Shown piece by piece: positions 14,208 through 25,636 of a stretch of DNA of 64,000 bases (position 1 is the first letter of the stretch; the number at the start of each line of letters is the position of its first letter). Origin of the DNA: Chlamydoabsidia padenii (lineage: Eukaryota; Mucoromycota; Mucoromycetes; Mucorales; Cunninghamellaceae). The stretch spans positions 434,001-498,000 of the forward strand of contig JAIWND010000007.1 in NCBI GenBank assembly GCA_025330725.1, given 5' to 3'. Under the pieces are notes generated by a model, which saw only the letters and a program-made list of their open reading frames with translations, searched no databases and was not told the origin of the DNA. The translations under genes and the position numbers were made by a program.

Positions 14208-15512
14208 TCAAGCTACCCCACCATCAGAGAGACCCACCGCCTTTTGCACCACTTCACGCATCAGATCCACTAAAGTACAACAAGTGATTAAAAGATGAGC
14301 CTCCAAATGATCAGGACGATCCACCAAAGCCAGTACACGTTTATCCACCGCCAATTGCCCAATGTTCACCAAATAGCCCATCAGATTACTATTGAATTCT
14401 GCCAAAAGTTGCCATTTCTTCTTGTGCTTCTTGGTCCCATCGTCATTTTCTTCCAATAGTCGAATTTCACATACCATATCATGTGACAAACTGGGTCGTT
14501 TCCATCGAATACAATAATCAGTTTCAAATACCGTAGTGTAGACAAAGAGCAGTCGAGTATTGTTGGTATTGACCAGTTGATTGCTTCGTATTCCTTTGGA
14601 TTCGTCGTCGTCGTCGTCGTCGTCTCCAGCCCCATCTGTCCCGTTGTAAACCCGGCTGTCATCATCATCATCATTGTTGTTATTGTTGTTGTTATCATCC
14701 ATCCCCCATTCCAATGTGATTTGTTTCTGGAACGCCCTTCGTCGTGCCTCTGCCACCTTGGTACCATACGGAGCCTTGTTGTTTTTCTCTGGTTCCACAC
14801 GATACAGAATATTTTGAAAGCCCCAGCTGTAAGAATGAGGTTGTCGTTTTCGGAATAACAGGTGCTTCGTTCCTCCGATATAAATGTCATGATGGTGAGG
14901 TTGGCCCAGTGCGTGTTTTCGTATATCATATTTCGCTACATCACTCATGGGTCGTCGCTTCAGAGAATCCAGTAAGAGTTGTTTTGATGAGGTGGTGGAT
15001 TGGAGTGAATCGGTGGTGCTGGTGGTGCTGAGACTAGGGCTAATAGATTGTTGGTCAAAGCTGGATGATGATAATGGTCGACGAGGTTGAAGGTCATCAT
15101 CGGCAAGAATAGTATTTGTGGTGCTGGTGGTACTGGAAACATGGCTGAGTAAGGTGGATGATGACCAAGTGGCTGCTGGTAATGTTGGTGGTGGTGCCAT
15201 TTTTGTCTTCTTGGTCTTGTATCGCACAATAGTCGTTAAGAAAGGTTCTTCACCATCGTCATCTTGTTCTTTCTTGTCATTGTCGAGTCGAGTAGCTTGG
15301 ACGCCAAGAGCCAGATCATCCACTTGTTCGCTGGTAACTTCCAATTCGTCATAGGCGTTGGGTTTTTCAAAGGTGGGAGTGTCAATTGTATCAGGTTTAA
15401 GATTGGTTTGGGTATGGTCGTGAGCTACTTCATCAATGGTATCAGGTTTGAGGTGTATAGTTGAATTGGCTTGAGTAGTATCATAATGGGTAAAGGGTAT
15501 TGAGTTTGTCAT
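14208..15512 (-). CDS. Uncharacterised low-complexity protein with a folded C-terminal half
   Basis: A single uninterrupted frame of 434 codons, notable in an intron-rich region. Residues 1-180 are acidic and Ser/Thr-rich, with a repeated LKPDTIDE/LKPDTIDT phrase. From about residue 195 (KYDIRKHALGQPHHHDIYIG) it looks folded: SWGFQNILYRVEPEK, then an inserted Asn/Asp run (residues about 280-325, encoded by AAC/GAT repeats), then FVYTTVFETDYCIRWKRPSL, a beta-rich IRLLEENDDG..WQLLAEF and a hydrophobic helix LLITCCTLVDLMREVVQ. The layout resembles tubby/LURP-like beta-barrel proteins common in Mucoromycota, but I see no diagnostic motif, so this is only a suggestion. The start at 15512 is the first ATG after the promoter element at 15569. 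Confidence 0.7.
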   Translation of the reverse strand: MTNSIPFTHYDTTQANSTIHLKPDTIDEVAHDHTQTNLKPDTIDTPTFEKPNAYDELEVTSEQVDDLALGVQATRLDNDKKEQDDDGEEPFLTTIVRYKTKKTKMAPPPTLPAATWSSSTLLSHVSSTTSTTNTILADDDLQPRRPLSSSSFDQQSISPSLSTTSTTDSLQSTTSSKQLLLDSLKRRPMSDVAKYDIRKHALGQPHHHDIYIGGTKHLLFRKRQPHSYSWGFQNILYRVEPEKNNKAPYGTKVAEARRRAFQKQITLEWGMDDNNNNNNNDDDDDSRVYNGTDGAGDDDDDDDESKGIRSNQLVNTNNTRLLFVYTTVFETDYCIRWKRPSLSHDMVCEIRLLEENDDGTKKHKKKWQLLAEFNSNLMGYLVNIGQLAVDKRVLALVDRPDHLEAHLLITCCTLVDLMREVVQKAVGLSDGGVA

Positions 15513-15568
15513 CTAGTGGATTAAAGGAAGGAAGGGCGCAAAAAAAAAAAAAAAATTGTTTGTTGAAG

Positions 15569-15579
15569 CGGCATTTGAA
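15569..15579 (+). promoter_or_regulatory. CGGGATTTGAA-like element
   Basis: CGGCATTTGAA, one mismatch, 56 bp upstream of the gene starting at 15512 and directed away from it. Confidence 0.3.
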
Positions 15580-15765
15580 TTATATATCATTTACCAACAC
15601 CTACTTCCCATATGCTGTATAGAGAATACCAAAGTAATCAAAAGCAATATTGAGCTTAATACAGATTCCTTTTGATCCATTTTATAAAAAAAGTTGATAG
15701 TAAGCTCTTCACACTATGGTGTTATAGTAGCTCCATTTACAACGCATTCATTTTCCTTCGTCTGT

Positions 15766-15776
15766 CGGGATTTAAA
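15766..15776 (+). promoter_or_regulatory. CGGGATTTGAA-like element
   Basis: CGGGATTTAAA, one mismatch, 81 bp before the ATG of the small frame at 15858 and oriented toward it. Confidence 0.35.
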
Positions 15777-15857
15777 CATTTAGCTGCAGAAAGATCATGC
15801 AACTGCTCTTTTTTTTTTTTCGGGGTTCAGGGATATGTCAATTACAGCAACTAAAGC

Positions 15858-16169
15858 ATGAAAAAGTTTGCGTCAATCGGCGTTGAGTTTACCCAGAATT
15901 GGCTTTACATGAGGGGAAGCAAGATGTTGATGATAGTTAGTCATCTTTTGCCCAGGATCAAAAAAGCTAAGATGACATTTTCCGATTTCTTTGCTAATAC
16001 TCAAAAATTAAACCTTGGGAAAAGTTTTTCCGATGAACAGGTGAGGAGCTCCGCTCAGGGGAATTTCACTCAAGTCGATCGCCGAAAAACATTCAACCAG
16101 GAAGACATTCGATCACGGAGACCATCCCATATCAATAAACCAACAAGCGAAAGTTTTGACTCTACATGA
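15858..16169 (+). CDS. Possible small hypothetical protein
   Basis: A 103-codon frame beginning MKKFASIGVEF. An internal ATG near codon 39 (MTFSDFFANTQKLNLG) is an alternative start. The second half is hydrophilic (DRRKTFNQEDIRSRRPSH) and ends SESFDST. Support is limited to its length, a recurrent promoter word 81 bp upstream in the right orientation, and reasonable composition. There is no recognised domain and no visible intron. It could be a chance frame or part of the 5' leader of the dioxygenase gene. Confidence 0.3.
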   Translation: MKKFASIGVEFTQNWLYMRGSKMLMIVSHLLPRIKKAKMTFSDFFANTQKLNLGKSFSDEQVRSSAQGNFTQVDRRKTFNQEDIRSRRPSHINKPTSESFDST

Positions 16170-16285
16170 ATACATCATATTGCACTGTAAATAGGATCGA
16201 AAGAGTAAATATTACCTGTCATTGAAAGGGATTGAAAGGATGATAAAAACTAAGGCCATGATCGCGTCATTACCTTGTGCTTCGG

Positions 16286-16296
16286 CGGGATTTGAA
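16286..16296 (+). promoter_or_regulatory. Exact CGGGATTTGAA element of the dioxygenase gene
   Basis: Context GGCGGGATTTGAACATG, ending 73 bp before the ATG and oriented with the gene. It is followed by a CTATAAAA box about 5 bp downstream and a T run before the start codon. Confidence 0.5.
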
Positions 16297-16369
16297 CATG
16301 ATCTATAAAAACCCAGCGAGCATGAATCTTTTTTTTTTTTTTTCTCTTATAACACCCATACCAAACCAA

Positions 16370-17995
16370 ATGGCTCCCAACACAGAAAATGAAGTATCCA
16401 AAGTTATTGACGAAAATCTTGATTTGGGAAAGTTAGCCCGAGAAAAAGGAGCCTACATGGTATATCCTGATGTCAAGGTAAGGACCAGAATGCAAACATC
16501 ATCATACATACATTTTAACATCTTTATTTAGTATCCTCCTCTTGTTCCTTACGAACATAAAGATCCAGGTCACCTCGGTGATCCCAAAAAGGCATCCTTG
16601 TATGATAATGCCACCAAGATATATGATCTCACTCCTCATGTTGGTACTGTGATTCAAGGTCTTCAATTGTCCACTTTAACTGATCAACAAAAAAACGATT
16701 TGGCTCTTTTGGCTGCTGAACGTGGTGTGGTATTTTTTGAAAAGCAAGATATTAATCCTTATCAAGTGATTGAATTGGGAAAGCACTTTGGTAAGTTCTC
16801 GGCTCATGCGGGGTTTGCAATTCACATTCCGATTATACTAATGCCTCCCTTCTTCTTCAGGTCCACTGTAAGTGAATGTTACTCTATTCCTAGACAGACG
16901 AAGCCTAAGCCTACTTTTTTTTTTTTTTTTTTTTTTTTTTTCGTTAGTCATCTTCATAATAGTGTTGGTCATCCCCCTAATTTACCTGAACTCATTTCCA
17001 TTTTTTACGATGAAACTAGGCAAGTTCCCATTCTTTCCTCCTCATTCAAACTCATTCTAACCCGCCTCTTTTTTTTTTTTTTTCTCTTCTGGCAGTCAAA
17101 ATGTTCGTCAAAGTATCGAAAGTCGTGCTGCTTCTGATGCTATTCATTCTGACATTACCTATGAGGAACAACCAGCTGGGATTTCAATCCTAAAGATAGA
17201 TCTGATTCCTCTTGGTGGTGATACCATATGGTGGTCCGGGTATGAAGCGTATGATCGTCTTACGCCTGCTTTCCAAAAATTTGTGGAGGGTCTTTCTGCT
17301 GTCCATTCGGGTGAACATCATGAAAGGCTTGCTAAGCAATCAGGTGTCCTATTCGCCGAGAATTCCCACCTGATACTATTCATCCTGTTGTGAGGTAAAA
17401 AAGGGTGTGTTTGTCGGGGTTGAAAATATGCATCCATCTCACATATACTTTTTTTTTGGGGGAGAATAGAACTCATCCTGTCACTGGTTGGAAATCACTT
17501 TTTGTTCAACCTGGGTTTACAAAGTCTATCGTAGGTTTGTCAAAGCATGAATCAAATACTGTTTTGGACTTCTTGTTCAAACATATCGCTGGCGGTTATG
17601 GTAAGTGGTCGATCCCATTCATGCAAATATTAAACCCCCGCTTTTTTATTTTAATATTAGACTTCTCTGTTCGTTACAAGTGGGAAGGTAAAGTATCATA
17701 GATCTATCAATGTATATTTAATCATTATTTATGTTACTAACAATAATACACTACAGAGGGAAGTGTCGGTGTTTGGGACAATCGCTGTACTTTGCATTGT
17801 GCGATCTTTGACTATTTTGATCAAGGACGACGGTAAATTCAGTACACATTAGCAATCCAAAAATATTTTATTCACATATCTTTTTATGTCTATAGTCATG
17901 GTTACCGAGTTACACCCACTGCTGAAAAGCCCTATTTTGACCCAAACAGTAAATCCCGACGCCAAGCGATCAGAGAAGCCGCTAACAAGCAATAA
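16370..17995 (+). CDS. TauD/TfdA-family 2-oxoglutarate dioxygenase (Jlp1-like)
   Basis: Fe(II)/2-oxoglutarate-dependent dioxygenase of the taurine/sulfonate type. Yeast Jlp1 splits alkyl sulfonates to sulfite and an aldehyde for sulfur supply. About nine exons give roughly 370 residues. Visible: N-terminal YPPLVPYEHKDPGHLGDP; DLTPHVGTVIQGLQL; RGVVFFEKQDI; the iron-binding HSD in AIHSDITYEEQPAGIS; GGDTIWWSGYEAYDRLTP; RTHPVTGWKSLFVQPGFT; and the distal His and 2OG-binding Arg in RCTLHCAIFDYF and HGYRVTPTAEKPYFD. It ends REAANKQ. All metal and cosubstrate residues appear intact. Substrate is not predictable from sequence alone. One intron contains a T run of more than 20. Neighbours give no functional hint. 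Confidence 0.88.
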
Positions 17996-18296
17996 ATTAT
18001 CACTAAAATACTATAGCCCTATATGAATAACATCAATAAACATGATATATGCCCAACAGTTTTATTTTTAATAAGAATATGTGTGATAAGGAATATAAAA
18101 AAAAAGAGTAGAAAAGTTGTATATTGTTATGATAAAGGGAGGGGGAGATAAGGTAGGTGACCATGATCGGTGTATAAATGGAGTGTGATTCAGTAGACTG
18201 GAAGACACAGAGAATGAATACATATAAAAAGTGAGTGTGCAAAAAAGAAGGTAGTTATCAGTTATAAAAAAAGGGAGGGGTGGGAGGTGTTAGGGA

Positions 18297-20830
18297 TCAT
18301 GGAATATCATCACTAGAAGGAGTACCAGGTGCTTGATTCAATACTTCATCAAGACTGACATGTCGAGTCAGTTCATCGTATACCTAATAAGAAGAGATCA
18401 AGCTGTTAGTACCTCTTTATATATATGTAATCAGCCCCTACCCATTCACTTACCATTTCATCCAAGGGAATGATACTCTTGCGTCTAAACTGCTGGAATT
18501 GTTGAGGACCTGGTTCGAATTGTTGCTATAATAAAGAGAAGCCAAGGGTTAGTTGATGACACACAGTTGTATTCTCTCTGTTTTCTATGCAATTACCATA
18601 TCAGGATGGATATCATCAGATTGTTCGGTATGTTCAATGGATTCAGAATGATCAGGGCCTGTTTCTTCGTCTTGATCGTCTTCATCGACATCCATGGTAT
18701 AATAATAAGGTTCTATATATATAAAAATCAGGTTAGTTTCGTATGTATCATTATATTATGTCTATTCCTTACCAGAAGAAGGAGGGAAAGAATAGTCTGA
18801 TGATGATGTTGACGAAGACCATGCCACTGGTGCCATCTTTGTCTTTTCCTTTAATCGTTTCCAGTTCTCCTCCCTTTCCTTTTGCTGTTTTCGTTCCCTA
18901 TTGATTACAAGATAAAGTTTAGATAGATTACATAGCCTATTATCACATCCAGGTAAACTTACAATTGACGTTGGATTTTGTACTGATTTGCACATGCGTC
19001 GAATATAATGGGGTTAATATCCATGCATAGCTTCAATGCAGTATACACCAGACCAAGGATCGTCTTGTTCCAATGTGTTTTTGATGTTCGATATAATGCT
19101 GGAAATACAATGGGCATAATAGTTTGGATGTTTTCGGCAATCAGACTGACAATGTAGTCGTTGTTCCAGTAGTAGAGAGATCGTTCGGCCACCTAATAGA
19201 TTCAAATAGGTTAGTCTATTTCCATCCATTCCCTGATATTTTTTATATACTTACTTGAAAGTGAGAGCTAGAGACACACTGAGCAAGCTTGGTAAAAAGA
19301 GGGACCATGATTCGTTGGAATTCGCGGACGTCGATGATATCCAATATTTCCTCGATTTCGTTTAAAAACATCACTTCTTTTGGACTGTTCACCTTTGGCC
19401 AATAACGGAATAACCCAATCACCACCTATAAACATAGATTAAAGTAAGTTTTCATAATGACATTTTCCTTCATCTTTCCCCCCCCCACCAACTTACTTCT
19501 TCCGTTAACGCTTGATCCTTTTCCAAAAACTGTACTACACAATAAGCCAATTGAGGATGATAAAGAGCCAACGACTTGACTTTGTGGAGAGGAATGAGGA
19601 CCCGGGTTAAGAATACCTTGTGTTCTTCCTTGAGAGGTAAAGCAAACCCATTGATGATACTGCCGAGGATTTCCAATAATTCAGCAATTCCATTATGCCG
19701 TTCAGTCTCGTAAATGAATTGGAAGAAGATATTGTTGATGGATCGTCGGATAAAAGCACGTAGGTTGAGGAATTTGCCGTATATTCGATGGAGAGTCGTT
19801 TTCAAAAAGTCCCTTTCACGAGGATCTTCACTGTCAAACAAATCAAGAAGCTATAATACAAATCAACTTAGTAAAATAATAAATCATTCATATATCAACT
19901 TACTTGGTGGATAAACTTGTGATCAATGTGCTTTTTCGCATAGTTAATATTGAATTCAGGTGATTCTAAAAAGCGAAGGAAGAATTCATACACAATTTGT
20001 AGATGTGGCCAGGCCAATTCCAAGACGGGTTCATCTTCTTCAGGATCAAAGGCATCACCAACAGGATTCACTTGAGGAGGAATAGGTCGGAAGAGATTGA
20101 TGACAAACTAAGATAAAGAAGAAGAAGATAATAGTTAATATAATCCATCAATTAGTATAGTTTCTTACCATATTCGTAATTTCGGGATATACAGCTTCAG
20201 TCAAGACACCACGATTAATGACAATGTATTCTAAGATTTCTTGCAAGGTATGTCGTTTGATTTCTTTTTCGTTGAGTTCAACTGATGCATCACTAAAGTC
20301 AAACACCACCATACATTGTCGAATCTTTTGTATAAACAGGTCTTGGCGTAAATGAGGAGGCACATCTATGATCAAAATACAACATATGAGTCACTTTACC
20401 CTTTTTTTTTTTTTTTTAATATTTTATTTCATTATTTACCTTCAAAAGCCGGTGTTCGTTCCAGTTGGACCTTTTCAGTGACATAAAATCGAGATGATTT
20501 TTGACGACGGGGTGCTTTGCTAATTGGGATTTGATCTTTAGGCGCATTCTTGAGTCTGTTCAAAGCACCTGTTTTAGGAATATCACGCTCTGTCGATTTA
20601 CCGCTTCCATGGTGCATAAAAGAGACACTGCCTGCTTGTCTAGGTTTAGTCTATTGATAATAGTATCGAAGTGGTTAGAAGACTGTATTCACTTTTTTTT
20701 TTTTCAGTTATCTTACCATGTCTTGATGAGATTCAGTATTGACAACCACTATAGAGGGTGCACCTGGTGATGACGGTACAAACGGAGGTGTTGATGGTTG
20801 TTGATAGAGTGGTGAAGCAGGATTGGCCAT
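18297..20830 (-). CDS. Protein phosphatase 2A regulatory subunit B56 (Rts1-like)
   Basis: B56/B' subunits bring the PP2A catalytic core to LxxIxE-containing substrates and act at centromeres and in stress responses. About eleven exons. The N-terminus ([17 protein letters not shown]) is Pro/Ser-rich and disordered, and a basic stretch ([13 protein letters not shown]) precedes the HEAT-like core. Core landmarks: [91 protein letters not shown], and the [13 protein letters not shown] region. A C-terminal acidic extension ([18 protein letters not shown]) and tail [11 protein letters not shown] follow. The match is dense along the full core. It shares a 440-bp bidirectional promoter with the kinase gene at 21272. 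Confidence 0.95.
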
Positions 20831-21271
20831 ATTTTGTTACTAGGCTATTGTTGACACATATATTTGAAACAGTTAGTACCAAAGTGTATTTAGTATAGAT
20901 TAGTGGCAACTTACTAGTAAAGTGGATATTTGAATTGTAATAAAGTCGGAGAAGGAGATGTGGGGGATTAAAATAAGATGATGGGAAAGTCTTTTTTGAA
21001 AGGAGTTGATGATGGACTCCAAGGAGAAGAAGAGGGGGAATAAAGAAGAATATGAAGAATGGGATTTAGAGGACAAAAAGAAAGTGAAGGTTATGGGAAG
21101 GAAAAGATAGGAGGGAAGGCAATAAAGCAGGTATAAGATGCTTTAGAATGGATGAAAGTAAGAGAAAGAGAAAGTAAGCTTCAGAAATTAAAAATCAGTA
21201 AAACTATAAAAAGTGGAAATCGGGATTTGAATATTTTCTTTCGCTTTTCTTCCCACTCTACTCCACTCATT
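20831..21271. promoter_or_regulatory. Bidirectional promoter, B56 and PfkB kinase
   Basis: The 440 bp between two divergent start codons are purine-rich (GAAGA/GGAA runs at 20940-21180). The region contains ACTATAAAAAG at 21201-21212 and an exact CGGGATTTGAA at 21221-21231, 40 bp before the plus-strand ATG. Confidence 0.5.
21221..21231 (+). promoter_or_regulatory. Exact CGGGATTTGAA element of the kinase gene
   Basis: It ends 40 bp before the start codon, the closest copy to any ATG in the window, and is oriented with the gene. Confidence 0.5.
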
Positions 21272-22621
21272 ATGCTGAATCCGGTAAGATCATGTCTTCT
21301 CTCACTATAACTGTATTTAAACTAGTTTGGTTTTCTTTTAGATTCTTATAGTTGGTGGAGCTGCTTTGGACATTACTGCGACGGCATATCATAGTATGCA
21401 TACGATACTGCATACCAAAACGCCAGGTACCATTCGACAAACTAGTGGTGGGGTAGGTCGGAATGTATGTGAAGCTGCCATGCGAACTGGAGCAACTTGT
21501 ATCTTGATGACTTGTACTGGTGATGACTTGGCGGGTTATACTCTACGACAAGATATGGATAGATTAGGCATGGACGTCTCATTAATCGACATTCTTCCTT
21601 CGCAAGCAACAGCAGTAAGACAAAAAAAAAGGGGGGGAGGGGTGATGATTATATAACCAGGACACTAACTACTCATTTAGGTGTATCATGCAATTCACGA
21701 TAGTAATGGCCAATTGATTGCTGCTGTTGAGGATATGGATATCTTTGACTCGATGGACCTGCGCAATGTAAGTTGAACAATAATACCCCTATAAAGAAGA
21801 AAATGATACTTACTCTTAACAAGTTTAATGATGTTTTTAAGCAATACCGACCTTCTCTTGTCTGTTTCGATGGTAATATCACGGCCAATGCGATGGAAAC
21901 AATCACTTTTGTCTGTCAATCATTTGGTGTACCAGGTAGGTAACAACTTGATTATCTATGCACGAATGAAAAGAAACTCACTTCTTTTTATCTATATATC
22001 ACTTAGTCTTCTTTGAACCTACTTCGGTACCTAAATCTTTGAAACTATTCGAAGGATCAGCACAAGCATTACTCTCTGGCGCCATTCGATATGCATCGCC
22101 TAATCAATATGAACTGAATGCAATGGTGAACTTGACAAAAACACAACTACCTCCACCCTCACTACAATTTAGTGTATCAGCATCATCATCATTATTACCT
22201 ACCGAAGCTCCAATCTTGGCACACCAATGTCTGGATAACGCTTTATACCTCTCTCACTTTATTCCACATATTATCTTGAAACTTGGTGAATACGGCTGTG
22301 TTTATGTTGGTTTATCGAATCAACAAAAACCAACAGTATTATACTTGGCTCCGGAAATAATGGATGTGTCTACTATAAAAAATGCCACAGGCGCTGGTGA
22401 TAGGTAAAGTCTAAAACTTGAATGATCTTGTCTCTTGCTCTAACTTTATGCTAATACATAGCCTTGTTGGAATAATACTTGCCAATCTACAAAAGGATCC
22501 ATTTATACAAGACATATTGTTGTGGAAGCAAATCATTCAAAATGGACAACGGGCTGCTATACGAACTCTACAATCGGATCTGGCTGTTAGTCCACTTATT
22601 GATCAAGATCTCTTGCTTTAG
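21272..22621 (+). CDS. PfkB-family kinase, pseudouridine kinase type
   Basis: Sugar or nucleoside kinase of the ribokinase fold. A 4-codon first exon (ATG CTG AAT CCG) is followed by ILIVGGAALDITATAYH. Then come the glycine-rich signature SGGVGRNVCEAAMRTGA, the VFFEPTSVPKS segment and the catalytic anion-hole motif NATGAGD with its base Asp, followed by SLVGIILANLQK. GGVGRN plus the EPTSV strand are typical of the pseudouridine kinase branch, which phosphorylates pseudouridine for breakdown. The usual fungal partner, a fused pseudouridine-5'-phosphate glycosidase domain, is not present: the frame stops at SPLIDQDLLL and malate dehydrogenase follows. It therefore appears to be a stand-alone kinase of about 350 residues. 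Substrate is inferred. Confidence 0.85.
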
Positions 22622-22765
22622 ATTATATTTTATATTGCATAAAATAGTATAGTCATCTTACTTTTTTTAATAAAACTTTACTTGTATTATATATAGTCTT
22701 TGGATATTGTTACTTGTGGTGAGTTCCTCCTTGGTGTCATCTAAAAAGGAAATCATCCGAAATGG

Positions 22766-22776
22766 CGGGGTGTAAA
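22766..22776 (+). promoter_or_regulatory. CGGGATTTGAA-like element upstream of MDH
   Basis: GGCGGGGTGTAAATA, a diverged copy (three mismatches in the 11-mer) 167 bp before the MDH start and in gene orientation. Confidence 0.3.
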
Positions 22777-22943
22777 TAATTGGCATGATGGATGGGGAAA
22801 AAAAAAAAGGTACATCACGGCAAAAATAAGAAGCGGCGTCGGAGTGACTGCCAGACAAGGGTAGTTCAATTTAGATAAACGGGGTCTGTCATTTTTTCCC
22901 TCTTCTTCTTTTTTTCCTCCAACCAGCCTAATAATTATACATA

Positions 22944-24241
<1,298 letters not shown>

Positions 24242-24356
24242 ATGTATTGTTTATTGTAGTTAGATATGGTTTTACTTTGATTGTAATATAAAATAAAAAG
24301 TTTTTTTTTGTTACTTGATTGGGTATTCAGGGACTAATGTAAAAAGTGCTGGAGGG

Positions 24357-24367
24357 CGGGATTTGAA
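24357..24367 (+). promoter_or_regulatory. Exact CGGGATTTGAA element of the proteasome gene
   Basis: Context GGGCGGGATTTGAAAATG, 122 bp before the ATG and in gene orientation. An ACGCGT (MCB-type word) lies 20 bp further on at 24387-24392. Confidence 0.5.
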
Positions 24368-24489
24368 AATGACATACTGTCGCTGGACGCGTCATGAATT
24401 CAAAATAAATAATTGGGAACTTTTTTTTTTTTTTTTCTTTCTTTCTTTCCACTTTTTCACTTTTCTTCCATCTTCTCTACCATCACAAT

Positions 24490-25463
24490 ATGCTTACTGC
24501 AACTGAACCACACGACGGCATGTCTGTTCCTATTGAACACCGATTCGAACCTTATGACGACAATGGAGGGTAAGCAAAAACGAAAACTACAAACCTACGA
24601 CTTACAATAATGACGCTGATCTTGTTATTCTTATATTTCAGAACAAGCGTAGCTATTGCTGGTAAGGACTTTTGTGTTATTGCCGCGGATACTCGACAAA
24701 GCACTGGATACAGCATCAACTCGCGAACATCACCAAAAGCCTACGTTTTATCTGACACCTCTGTGATCGCTATGAATGGATTCCACGCTGATGGTTTAAC
24801 TTTGAAGAAAGTGTTGGAACAACGATTAAAGGTAATGAACACAAAAAGGATCCACTTTGAGCTTAATCTAACTCTCTGTCTATAGTGGTACAAGTTTGCA
24901 CACGACAAAGAAATGTCTTGTGATGCTCTAGCTCAAATGCTTTCCAACACTTTGTATCAACGCCGATTCTTCCCTTACTATGCATTCTGCGTTTTGGGTG
25001 GTGTGGACGAAAATGGTAATAGGGATCTCTAACAAAGTAGGAAACTAACTTTTTTTTTTTTTTTTTCTTTTGTTTTGATAGGCGAAGGTGGTGTGTACTG
25101 TTATGACGCTATTGGCTCTTATGAACGTGAACTGGCTCGGGCTTCTGGTTCAGCTTCGGCTTTGATTCAACCCTTCCTCGATAACCAGGTAATTTATCAT
25201 CATCTCCTAATCATCCAAAACCCCAAATGCTTATTAACTCTCTATTGTGGGGTGGTGGTGGTGGATTTACTTAGGTCAACCGCAAAAATCAACTGAATGC
25301 ATCACAAGAACCTTTAGAATTGGATCAAGTACTAAGGATTGTCAAGGATGCCTTTACCTCTGCTACTGAACGTGATATCTATACCGGCGACAACCTTCAA
25401 ATCTGTATCATCCGAAAAGACCAACCTGTCGAAGTCCAACACTTCCCTTTGAAGAGAGATTAG
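24490..25463 (+). CDS. PRE7: 20S proteasome subunit beta-6 (Pre7/PSMB1)
   Basis: Non-catalytic beta subunit of the 20S core. Five exons give about 230 residues. A short propeptide ([19 protein letters not shown]) leads to [20 protein letters not shown], then [67 protein letters not shown] and the C-terminal [21 protein letters not shown] Thr follows the Gly at the mature boundary, but the Lys33-type catalytic environment is not present, as expected for beta-6. Motif order and length match Pre7. Confidence 0.96.
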
Positions 25464-25636
25464 TTTATTTGATTTGCTACATTGAATAAAACTCATGGCG
25501 TTTATAATTGTATATATTAATTAAAATGGTGATGGATGGGGGTGGTGGGGGAGGATATAGAGGTAGGCAGGTAGGTAAGGAAAAAAAAAAAAAAAAAAAA
25601 AAGAAAAAGAAAACGAACAGCTAACACGTATAATTC

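Noticed and set aside
14577..15031. Plus-strand frames of 93-95 codons (poly-Val/Ile)
   Set aside because: They are the reverse complement of Asp/Asn repeat codons in the minus-strand gene.
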